Part shown: piece after piece, positions 9,248-16,293 of the stretch | Layout: each line of letters starts with the position of its first letter | Position numbering within the stretch: the stretch's first letter is position 1 | Notes under the pieces: model-generated | Database searches by the model: none | Told to the model about the DNA's origin: nothing | The model's input: only the letters and a program-made list of their open reading frames with translations | NCBI GenBank assembly: GCA_947493705.1 | Contig: CANLSH010000014.1 | Span: 20,912-84,911 of the forward strand | Direction of reading: 5' to 3' | DNA from: an uncultured Arachnia sp. | Lineage (GTDB): Bacteria > Actinomycetota > Actinomycetes > Propionibacteriales > Propionibacteriaceae | DNA: 64,000 nucleotides | Translations under genes and position numbers: made by a program

Positions 9248-9486
9248 CTTTCAGCGCGCAGTTCGTCAAGCAACTCTTCCGTTGTCGTGTCGATGGGCAC
9301 CAGATCGGCAGTAGAGAATCGAGGAGGGCGCCTCGCCGGCCGATACGCCAGCGAGGCCTCCGTCAAGGGCACTATGCGCGCCACCGGCGTTCCGCGGCGG
9401 GTCACCACGAAAGTTTGCCCGAGCTCGACCTCACGCAACACCTGTCCACTGTCGTTGCGCATCTCCCGTTGGCTGATGGTCCGCAT
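9244..9486 (-). CDS. vapB: Antitoxin, Phd/YefM type (VapB partner of the adjacent PIN toxin)
   Basis: An 80-residue protein with the Phd/YefM DNA-binding N-terminus (MRTISQREMRNDSGQVLREV, then GQTFVVTRRGTPVARIVPL) and a C-terminal tail with DLVPIDTTTEELLDELR, which would thread into the PIN toxin. I start at ATG 9486, the family's usual start; a longer frame exists upstream but is not coding-like. It precedes and overlaps the toxin gene. Three GTAGCA direct repeats just upstream are a candidate site for autoregulation by this protein. Confidence 0.88.
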   Translation of the reverse strand: MRTISQREMRNDSGQVLREVELGQTFVVTRRGTPVARIVPLTEASLAYRPARRPPRFSTADLVPIDTTTEELLDELRAER

Positions 9487-9495
9487 TTTTACAGT

Positions 9496-9523
9496 GTAGC
9501 ATTGGCGTAGCAGCAACGTAGCA
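9496..9523. promoter_or_regulatory. Candidate operator of the vapBC pair: three GTAGCA repeats at 11-bp spacing
   Basis: GTAGCA occurs at 9496, 9507 and 9518, exactly 11 bp apart, so all three face the same side of the helix. They lie 10-37 bp upstream of the antitoxin ATG, where the promoter must be. Phd-family antitoxins repress their own operons by binding repeated half-sites, so this is a reasonable operator, but it is an inference. Confidence 0.5.
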
Positions 9524-9755
9524 ACTAAGACGGCTCGCATTCAGATATTGTTTGATGCCCCCCTGCTTTGGGACGACTTCGGCGCCGTGCTGTCGCGGCG
9601 GATTCAGGCGTTGATGATTCCGAGGCACACAACGCCGTGTAGCGAGATCTGCGGTGTCCTTCATGATTGGATTCTCCCAGCCCGACAGAAACCGAACCAC
9701 ATCGTTACACACTGCGAGATGTCGCGGACACAGGCCACGGCTGGGTGGAGACGGG

Positions 9756-11499
9756 ATGAATCACACCACACTTCCGCCCCGGGGCGGACGGGAAGGGCGG
9801 TCGGAAGTGATCAGCGTACGGACACTCAGGTACGGTGCAGCCCTGCTGGCTGTGGTTGCTCTGACTGCCCTGAATGCCTATCTGCTGGATACCCTGGATG
9901 TTGTCGGGATCCCGTGGATCTTCGCGGCGGCCTTGCTCGTGCAGGTGCTTCTGATCATTCTGTTCCTCTTCAGCCTGATCATGGTCCTGCGAACGCCGCT
10001 GAAAATCGCCTGGTCGATACTGACATCCGCTTGGCAAGGCGTCCAAGGCAACACATACGTTCTGCGGCTCCGCGATCGGTACCCGCGCCTCGTCGGCTGG
10101 GCTGGCCGCCGGTTCTCGATGAAACGGCCAACCGGACTCGTCGTGACCATCGGTGCCGCGGCTGCGGCCGCAGCCCTCTTGCCGTTCATCAGCGTCACAC
10201 GAGCGGTCGTCCAGAAGACCTCGTTCGCCGGGATTGATCAGCGGGTCCTCAATCTTGTGCCGGATATCCGCACCGACGGGCAGGACACGTTTTTCAGTTT
10301 CGTGACCTTTGCCGCGAGTTCGACGTCGGGCATCCTTTTTCTCATCGTCCTGGGCTTGGCGTCCTGGCGGCGGCGACAATGGTGGGTACCAGTTCTGCTG
10401 GCAGCTGCCTTCGGCCTGGAACGCGCCGCCGCCACGGCGATCAAACAGATCGTCGCACGGCCCCGGCCGGACCGCTCCCTGAGTCTGCTGACCGAAAACA
10501 GCTTCAGTTTTCCCAGCGGACACACCCTGACGGCGACCGTCATGACCGGCCTCATTGCCTACCTGCTGTGCCGCGCTTTCAAGTCCTCCGTTGCCCGGCT
10601 TCTGAATTGTTCTGGCAGCGCTGACCGCCGTGTTGCTGGTCGGAATCAGCAGGATATATCTCGGAGTCCATTACCCCAGCGACATCCTGGGCAGTCTCGC
10701 CTTCGGTGTGTTTCTTCTCGCCGTCATCATCGCACCGTTGGAGATCAACGACCGATTCCACCTGGTCACACCAGTGAAACTCAGCGCCGTGGCCACACAG
10801 CCACTGCTGATCGCTGCTGCCGCTGCCTTGCTGTTCGCCGGGATATTCGGCGCCCAGCTCACACCCCTGAACGTCGTTGAACGTCAGGAGACGACCCAGT
10901 CGTTGGCGGCGTTGGACCAAGTCGCCATCGGGCAGCTGCCCGTCTACAGCGAAACCTTGACCGGGGCCAGGATGGAACCGATCAACTTCATCTACCTCGG
11001 TAGCCAGCAGCAGATTGAGGACGTGTTCAAAGGGGCCGGATGGTACAAGGCCGACCCCTGGACCCTGGGCAACACCCTGCGGTCCATCCTCGTTGCAGTA
11101 CGCAACGAGCAGTACCTCAATGCCCCTGTCACGCCGTGATATCTGGCTGCCAGGCCCGAGACCGTCGCGTTCCAACAGCCCACCGACGCCAACACACTGG
11201 TCCAGCGACATCACACAAGGCTTTGGAAGACCAACTTCACCATCGACGGCCAACCCGTGTGGGTCGCCACGGCCAGCTTCGACCGCGGCATTGGGCTAGG
11301 AGCCGCGACCGGATTGCCGACCCACCACATCGACCCGAATGTCGACGCGGAGAGGGCTTACATCCTGCAGTCACTGAAAGTGGCACAGCCCCACCTGGTG
11401 CAGGTCGTGGAGGCCCAACAGGGTTACAACACAGCTGGCGACGGCTTCTTCACTGACGGCCGGGCCGCTGTACTCAATCTCGAAACCCTGAACCCGTAG
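9756..11499 (+). pseudogene. Broken PAP2 phosphatase-LssY_C fusion gene
   Basis: The first part (ATG 9756 with GGAGACGGG upstream) encodes several membrane segments and the PAP2 motifs KQIVARPRP and FPSGHT. The third PAP2 motif, SRIYLGVHYPSD, is found only in another frame from about 10605, so a 1-base insertion near 10600-10607 splits the domain. The second frame continues into an LssY_C domain (RMEPINFIYLGSQ, FKGAGWYKADPWT, NEQYLNAPVTP) but hits an in-frame TGA at 11137-11139, after which homologous sequence resumes in the same frame (DGQPVWVATASFDRGIGLG, THHIDPNVDAERAYI) to 11499. Two lesions mean the gene is very probably dead. The intact family removes phosphate from lipids or undecaprenyl pyrophosphate at the outer face of the membrane. 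Confidence 0.85.
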
Positions 11500-11870
11500 C
11501 TGCAGTGCACCACTTCGCCGGACGGTGCCGATGAGCAGCTGTCCACTCCGTCCGGTCCCCTTGCATCCCGAAGCCGACCACCATCAACCGCTGGCGTGGG
11601 TTGCAGGTCAGCGGGTGTGGCGCCCTCCTCGACATCGGTATGTGTGGCGGATGTGGGCGGACTGGTGCCCTTGAGCAGGAAACGATGTGCCGTCGCCGCA
11701 CACGTATACCGACGCCGGGCAGTGCGCTGGGGTGACGATCAGCGCTCTCCGCTGACCGGTCGTGCGCGCATCGTCGCGCTGTTCGGTAGAACTCGTCGCG
11801 AGCACCCCACCAGTTCGACCAGATAGGCCATGCACCGGACAGAACGTGTTGACCTCGTAGACTCTCGGGT
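11500..11870. other. Gene-free stretch with one repeat copy
   Basis: I see no convincing coding sequence in these 371 bases in any frame. It lies between the broken phosphatase gene and the AraC regulator and holds copy B of the 45-bp repeat plus the likely promoter of the regulator gene near its right end. Confidence 0.6.
11784..11828. repeat. 45-bp dispersed repeat, copy B
   Basis: Second copy of the unit at 8631-8675, in the same orientation on the plus strand and identical over its outer 17 and 18 bases. It ends 43 bp before the AraC-type gene start. Since the gene by copy A is on the minus strand, the repeat points in opposite directions relative to the two genes, which fits a symmetrical site or a mobile small repeat better than a directional leader. 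Confidence 0.75.
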
Positions 11871-12617
11871 ATGACCCGGATCGCCACCGGACTGACGGCA
11901 GAGCAGTGGACTTCGGTTTTTGACCTCGCCGCCGAGCAGGCCGCCACGCTGGAGGCCACCGACCTGGCGGACCACGCCGGGTACAGCCCCTTCCACTTCT
12001 CACGAATGTTCGCCGCGCACGCGGGCATGGGCCCCGGTCAATATCTCACCGCGCTGCGCATCGACACCGCCAAGCGGTTGCTGCTGGCGGGAAGGGACCC
12101 GGTGATCGACATCGCCACCGCCGTCGGCTTCGATTCCCTGTCGAGCTTCGGGCGCCGGTTCCGCAGCACTGTGGGAGTGGCGCCCGCGCAGTTGCGGCAC
12201 CTGGCTGAGCGCATCGGCGATCACCCGCCGCGTCCATTCGCGCTGCTGCCCCCGGGCCCGCCCGCGGTAACTGTGACGCTCGAGGTGCCCGACGCAGTCG
12301 GTCCCACTGCAAGCACGTCGATGTGGGTCGGCTGGTTCCCTCGCCCGGCACCGATTGGCCTCCCTCGCGCAGGGGTGCTGGTTTCAGGCGTCACTGAAGT
12401 GCGGCTGCCGCTGTGCGCCGGAGCGCCGTACCTGCTGGGGTTCGCGGTGATGGCCCATGCCGCTCCCCTGGACCACTTGGCACCGCCCGCGCCCCTGGTC
12501 GCCGCCCATCCCGCGCCCGTCACCGGGCGGTGCAAGGTCACGCTGCGGTTCGGCACCCAGTCCAGGCAGCGACGGATACCGCTGCTGACGGCGCTGCCCA
12601 GCCTGTGCCCGCGCTGA
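11871..12617 (+). CDS. AraC/XylS family transcriptional regulator
   Basis: A 248-residue regulator with its DNA-binding domain first. The double helix-turn-helix spans about residues 22-110: LADHAGYSPFHFSRMFAAHAG and the AraC signature DIATAVGFDSLSSFGRRFRSTVGVAPAQLR. The remaining 130 residues are a proline- and alanine-rich domain that probably senses a ligand; I do not recognise it. A TAGACT hexamer ends 7 nt before the ATG, so the mRNA may be leaderless. It stands just upstream of the VOC gene in the same direction (131 bp apart) and is the likely regulator of it. Confidence 0.85.
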   Translation: MTRIATGLTAEQWTSVFDLAAEQAATLEATDLADHAGYSPFHFSRMFAAHAGMGPGQYLTALRIDTAKRLLLAGRDPVIDIATAVGFDSLSSFGRRFRSTVGVAPAQLRHLAERIGDHPPRPFALLPPGPPAVTVTLEVPDAVGPTASTSMWVGWFPRPAPIGLPRAGVLVSGVTEVRLPLCAGAPYLLGFAVMAHAAPLDHLAPPAPLVAAHPAPVTGRCKVTLRFGTQSRQRRIPLLTALPSLCPR

Positions 12618-12748
12618 GCACGGCTCCCCATTTGGCAGCATTGCCGGAGCTTGATTGCGCAAGATCGGACAAAGATCGTCCGCCCCACAGCCATAACGTG
12701 GAACCAACCCGATCGGGCCACGAGGGCCCACAGAACGCAGGAGGAACA

Positions 12749-13546
12749 ATGACCCGAACCACCGGCACAAGCACTTGGCTCGATCTCAGCACGCGGCATC
12801 TCGAATCCGCGAAGACCTTTTACACCGGACTGTTTGGTTGGGCATTCGAGGACCTCGGCGACGATTTCGGCCATTATCACCTGATTCGCAACGACGGTGC
12901 ACTGGTGGGCGGGCTCATGGATGTCTCCGGCATGACCTGCCCGGAGGGCGGCGAACTCTCTTCGGAATGGGGCATCTTCCTGGCCGTGGATGACGTCGAC
13001 ACACGCCTCGCAGAGGTCACAGCCTCCGGCGGCACTGTGGTGGTGCCCGCCGAGAACGTCGGCGACTCGGGGCGAATGGCCGTGGTCCTTGACCCCACGG
13101 GCGCGATGGTTGGGCTGTGGCAGGCCCGCGAGCTCGAGGGGTATGAGTTCACCGGCTCACCCGGTTCCCCGGTGTGGTTCGAGCTGATGGCCCACCACTT
13201 CGACGACGCCGCCGCCTTCTACACCGCCGTCTTCGACGCGGATCTGGTACCGATGAGCGAGCCTATGGATGACGCCGATTTCCGCTACGTCACCAATGGG
13301 CCGGGTGAGACGGCCAGCTGGGGGCTGGGAGACGCGACGGGCGTCATGCCGGAAGACGCCGCCGGCTGGCGCGTCTACCTGGGCGTGGCGGCGTGTGACG
13401 CAGCGGTCGAGAAGGTCAAGGAACTGGGTGGAAGCCTTCTGGATGGGCCCGTGGACTCCCCCTTCGGACGTATCGCCACGGTCGCGGACCCGGAGGGGGC
13501 GAGCTTCCAGATCTGCGCGATGAGCGAGGGCGTCGCGGAGGGCTAG
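12749..13546 (+). CDS. Two-domain VOC (glyoxalase/bleomycin resistance type) protein
   Basis: A 265-residue protein with two tandem vicinal-oxygen-chelate domains, one at residues 5-125 (TWLDLSTRHLESAKTFYTGLFGW to AVVLDPTGAMVGLWQ) and one at 138-260 (WFELMAHHFDDAAAFYTAVF to TVADPEGASFQI). Proteins like this can be glyoxalases, dioxygenases, epimerases or antibiotic-binding proteins; the metal-ligand pattern here is not diagnostic. The start is certain because GCAGGAGGAACA precedes the ATG; the frame open upstream of it overlaps the regulator gene. Association with the AraC gene suggests inducible expression. Confidence 0.88.
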   Translation: MTRTTGTSTWLDLSTRHLESAKTFYTGLFGWAFEDLGDDFGHYHLIRNDGALVGGLMDVSGMTCPEGGELSSEWGIFLAVDDVDTRLAEVTASGGTVVVPAENVGDSGRMAVVLDPTGAMVGLWQARELEGYEFTGSPGSPVWFELMAHHFDDAAAFYTAVFDADLVPMSEPMDDADFRYVTNGPGETASWGLGDATGVMPEDAAGWRVYLGVAACDAAVEKVKELGGSLLDGPVDSPFGRIATVADPEGASFQICAMSEGVAEG

Positions 13547-13563
13547 ATTCACGACGATCCGAG

Positions 13564-13593
13564 CGTCTATCCGGACGGCTATCCGGATAGACG
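13564..13593. terminator. Perfect 12-bp hairpin between convergent genes
   Basis: CGTCTATCCGGA, a 6-nt loop, and its exact complement TCCGGATAGACG. It lies between the ends of the VOC gene and the converging acetyltransferase gene and includes the latter's stop codon. There is no T tract, so termination of either transcript is an inference from position and stem strength. Confidence 0.6.
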
Positions 13594-14124
13594 ACGGTGC
13601 AGTCCCACCCGCACATCGGGCCATTCCTCGTGCAACACACTGAAGTAATCCACATCTGCCACCGAGCCGTCGGCCGCGCGGCGAAAGCTCCGCAGCGTGC
13701 CCTCGAACCTGGCGCCCAGTCCGGCAATCGCGCGATGCGAACGACTATTGCGATGATCGCAGCGCAGAGCCACGCGAGTGACACCGAGTTCATCGAAGGC
13801 GTGACTGAACAACAGCAACTTCGTCGCCGGGTTGACGCGCGTTCCCCAGACATCCCGGGCGTAGATGGTGTTCCCGATTTCCACTCGCACGCCGGGCACG
13901 AGGTCGTAGAAGGTTGTCCGGCCCACGAAACGGCCGTCCAGGTTCACCGCGAACGCCAACGCGCCCGGCTGTTCCACGAGGTTTCTCACGTGCGTCGCCA
14001 TGGCGTCGTCATCCGTCGGCAGTGGTGTGCTCATCCCTGACCACATGGCTTCATCCACCAGGCTCCTCAGTGAGGGGGCATCCGCCTGCGTCAGCGGACG
14101 GAGAACGAGACCGTTGAGGCTCAT
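13579..14124 (-). CDS. GNAT acetyltransferase, RimJ/RimL-like
   Basis: About 181 residues, GNAT fold. The start LNGLVLRPLTQADAPSLRSLV, the middle VGRTTFYDLVPG...VEIGNTIYARDVWGTRVNPATKLLLFSHAFDELGVTRVALRCDHRNSRSHRAIAGLGARFEGTLR, cut here into motif pieces, matches the RimJ/RimL branch: EIGNT strand, W-G-T-x-V-N loop in place of the usual acetyl-CoA loop, and N-S-R-S-H-R-A-I. The target is unknown. I take ATG 14124; a GTG at 14142 is possible. It ends convergently with the VOC gene. Confidence 0.82.
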   Translation of the reverse strand: MSLNGLVLRPLTQADAPSLRSLVDEAMWSGMSTPLPTDDDAMATHVRNLVEQPGALAFAVNLDGRFVGRTTFYDLVPGVRVEIGNTIYARDVWGTRVNPATKLLLFSHAFDELGVTRVALRCDHRNSRSHRAIAGLGARFEGTLRSFRRAADGSVADVDYFSVLHEEWPDVRVGLHRRLSG

Positions 14125-14226
14125 GGTGATGTCGTGCAGCACGTCGAAAAGCTATCATCGGAAGCCGCTCCCTCAGCACAAACAGAGGGCGGGGCAGCAC
14201 ACTCGGCGGAGCAGTGGCGCCCTCCG

Positions 14227-14256
14227 TTGACAGGATTGCGGTTGCCTCACTAGTGT
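14227..14256 (+). promoter_or_regulatory. Sigma-70 type promoter of the ABC exporter leader
   Basis: TTGACA at 14227-14232 (perfect -35) and TAGTGT at 14251-14256, separated by 18 bp. Transcription would start near 14263, about 10 nt before the Shine-Dalgarno of the short upstream ORF and about 175 nt before the first exporter gene. Confidence 0.75.
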
Positions 14257-14272
14257 GTCTCTGTCGTCGACC

Positions 14273-14396
14273 CGAAGGAGGTGCATGAAGATGTTGATCA
14301 ACTCTCATGCTCCCGGGCGAACACGCGCTTACGCCGGTTGACCTGATCCCGGCGCGACCCTGCTTCTGACGCCTTGTGCGTCCCACCTCCTTCATT
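14273..14396 (+). promoter_or_regulatory. Putative ribosome-mediated attenuator of the ABC exporter genes
   Basis: The leader contains the upstream ORF and competing structures. GAAGGAGGTG at its start (14274-14283) is exactly complementary to CACCTCCTTC near its end (about 14383-14393), which also copies the 16S rRNA anti-Shine-Dalgarno. Inside, CGCCGG at the end of the upstream ORF can pair either with the earlier CCGGGCG or with the following CCGGCG, so the two pairings exclude each other. A GACGC/GCGTC hairpin and a T-rich run (ATTCTTTT) follow. This is the layout of antibiotic-sensing leaders, where a stalled ribosome changes the fold; the function is an inference. Confidence 0.55.
14285..14341 (+). 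CDS. Leader peptide ORF (18 codons) upstream of the ABC exporter
   Basis: ATG at 14285 with GAAGGAGGTG one base before it, one of the strongest Shine-Dalgarno sequences in the window, although the spacing is short. The peptide is MKMLINSHAPGRTRAYAG, then TGA. No other gene overlaps it. Position between a consensus promoter and the exporter genes, and overlap with the alternative hairpins, suggest it acts through its translation rather than as a product. Confidence 0.6.
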   Translation: MKMLINSHAPGRTRAYAG

Positions 14397-14436
14397 CTTT
14401 TCGCATCGTTCGACGTCTCCGTCAGGACCCCCTCAC

Positions 14437-16293
14437 ATGCATATTGAAGCCCGCGGGCGCCACGATTTTCCGCCGGAGATCCCGCCCGGCTCCCGCCCCG
14501 ACGTCCGCTCCCCCAGTCGATTCCTCTTCTGGCTGATGCGCTCCTACGGCTGGGTTGTTCCGGTCATGACTCTGGCGGCCTCGTCGTGGATGATCCCTGC
14601 GGCCCTGACCCCGTGGCTACTGGGGCGGGCCATTGACGCGGGCGTTTCTCGCGGAGACACGTCAGCCTCCTACGGCTGGGCCGGCTTGTTGCTGCTCATC
14701 ATCGCCGTCGGCGTTCTCGGCGGGATCCTCTTCCACACCTTCGCCGTCCGAATGTGGCTGCTTGGCATCTACGGCATCCAGCGCCGCGTCTCACGCCAGG
14801 CCGTCCATCTGGGGCATGTCCTCAACCGCCGCGTCCCCACAGGTGAGGTGCTCAGCGTTTCATCATCGGACACTGACCAGTTCGGCGCCACCATCGACTC
14901 CTTCGGCAGCGTCATAGCAGCGGCTGTCAGCTTCGTGGTGGCATCGATCCTGATGGTGACCACATCCCCGACTCTGGGAGCGGTGGTCCTGATCGCCACC
15001 CCACTCCTGCTCATGGCTTCGGCGCCGGTGTTGCGTCCACTGACCCATGCGCAAGCCGCTGAACGATCGGAAAGCTCTTCGCTCACCTCGTTGGCCAGCG
15101 ACATCGTCACGGGATTGCGGATCCTGCGCGGCGTCGGCGGTGAGCGGACATTCACGCGCAACTACGAGCGACAATCGCAGAAGGTTCGCGCGCTCGGGGT
15201 ACGGGTCGGCACTTGGCAGGCCGTCGTCGAAGCCGTCAGCATCCTGCTCTCCGGTCTCCTGCTCGTGGCACTGGTGTACCTCGGTTCACAGCGCCTCCTC
15301 GATGGAACACTGCAGGTGGGTGAACTCATCAGCTTCTTCGGGTACGCAGTGTTTCTCACCTCACCGATGCAGACGTTCTTCGACTTCGCACAGCGCTGGG
15401 TGCAGGGGCTGGTCGCGGCCCAGAAAACGCTGTCTTTCCTGAAACAGGATGTGCCCTGGACGACGGAAGGTCAGGCGCTCGGCCATGCCCCGGTACTGCT
15501 GGATGAGCGCTCCGGCGTGAGAGTGCAGCCGGGACGCATGCTGGGAATCGTGAGCGCCGACCCGGATACCTCTGCCGCACTCGCCGACCGGTTGGGGCGT
15601 TACCTGCCGCGAGATGAGCCAGAAACCATGGATGACGAAAACCTCACTGGTCGTGCACGAAGGATCGCCCGCCGGGAGCGAATCGCCGCTCGCGAGCGCC
15701 GTGCCTTGCATGACGCCGAAATGGCCAACCGCCCGTGGGGGGTGAGCGCCGATGGCGTGGACTACTCAGAGGTGGATATGACTGATCTGCGGCACAGGGT
15801 TGTCGTGTCCCACACGGAAGCGCTCCTGTTCTCCGGCACACTGCAGACGGCTGTGGATCCATGGGGTACCCACACCCTTCAAGAAGCGGAAACAGCGCTG
15901 ATCGTCGCCTCCTCCGAGGATGTCTACCATTCACTGAGCGGCGGATGGCAGGGACGGATCGATGAGAAGGGTCGAGGTCTCTCCGGAGGCCAACGACAAC
16001 GTGTCCTGCTGGCACGCGTGCTGCTTCTGGATCCCGACATCCTCATCCTCGTGGAACCCACCTCAGCCGTCGATGCCCACACGGAAGCCCGGATTGCGCA
16101 ACGCCTCGCAGAGCACAGGCGCGGCCGCACCACGGTTGTCATCTCGACCTCCCCACTGCTGCTGCGACGCTGCGACGACATCTCGGTCCTTGTAGACGGG
16201 TGTGAGGTAGCGCATGGCAGTCATGACGAGTTGGCCAACCAACATGAGTACCGCCAGGTCATCGCGCGCGGCATGGGAGAGATCAATGAGTGA
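14437..16293 (+). CDS. ABC exporter half, ATPase site degenerate (subunit 1 of a heterodimer)
   Basis: A 618-residue type IV (ABCB-like) exporter: six membrane helices in residues 30-330, then the nucleotide-binding domain. The Walker A region (residues 368-380, MLGIVSADPDTSA) has lost the GxxGxGKS pattern and the Walker B Asp is Val539 (ILILVEPTSAVD), but the signature LSGGQRQR at 515-522 is canonical. So this subunit cannot bind ATP normally itself but can complete the site of its partner. A basic insert (ARRIARRERIAARERRAL) follows the false Walker A. ATG 14437 is chosen with AGGA upstream. Its stop overlaps the partner start by 8 bp. Likely substrate: drug or lipid; not determined. Confidence 0.88.
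   Translation: MHIEARGRHDFPPEIPPGSRPDVRSPSRFLFWLMRSYGWVVPVMTLAASSWMIPAALTPWLLGRAIDAGVSRGDTSASYGWAGLLLLIIAVGVLGGILFHTFAVRMWLLGIYGIQRRVSRQAVHLGHVLNRRVPTGEVLSVSSSDTDQFGATIDSFGSVIAAAVSFVVASILMVTTSPTLGAVVLIATPLLLMASAPVLRPLTHAQAAERSESSSLTSLASDIVTGLRILRGVGGERTFTRNYERQSQKVRALGVRVGTWQAVVEAVSILLSGLLLVALVYLGSQRLLDGTLQVGELISFFGYAVFLTSPMQTFFDFAQRWVQGLVAAQKTLSFLKQDVPWTTEGQALGHAPVLLDERSGVRVQPGRMLGIVSADPDTSAALADRLGRYLPRDEPETMDDENLTGRARRIARRERIAARERRALHDAEMANRPWGVSADGVDYSEVDMTDLRHRVVVSHTEALLFSGTLQTAVDPWGTHTLQEAETALIVASSEDVYHSLSGGWQGRIDEKGRGLSGGQRQRVLLARVLLLDPDILILVEPTSAVDAHTEARIAQRLAEHRRGRTTVVISTSPLLLRRCDDISVLVDGCEVAHGSHDELANQHEYRQVIARGMGEINE

Noticed and set aside
9548..10237. 229-codon plus-strand frame overlapping the PAP2 gene
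   Set aside because: Shadow frame of the PAP2 coding sequence, which has motifs and better codon use.
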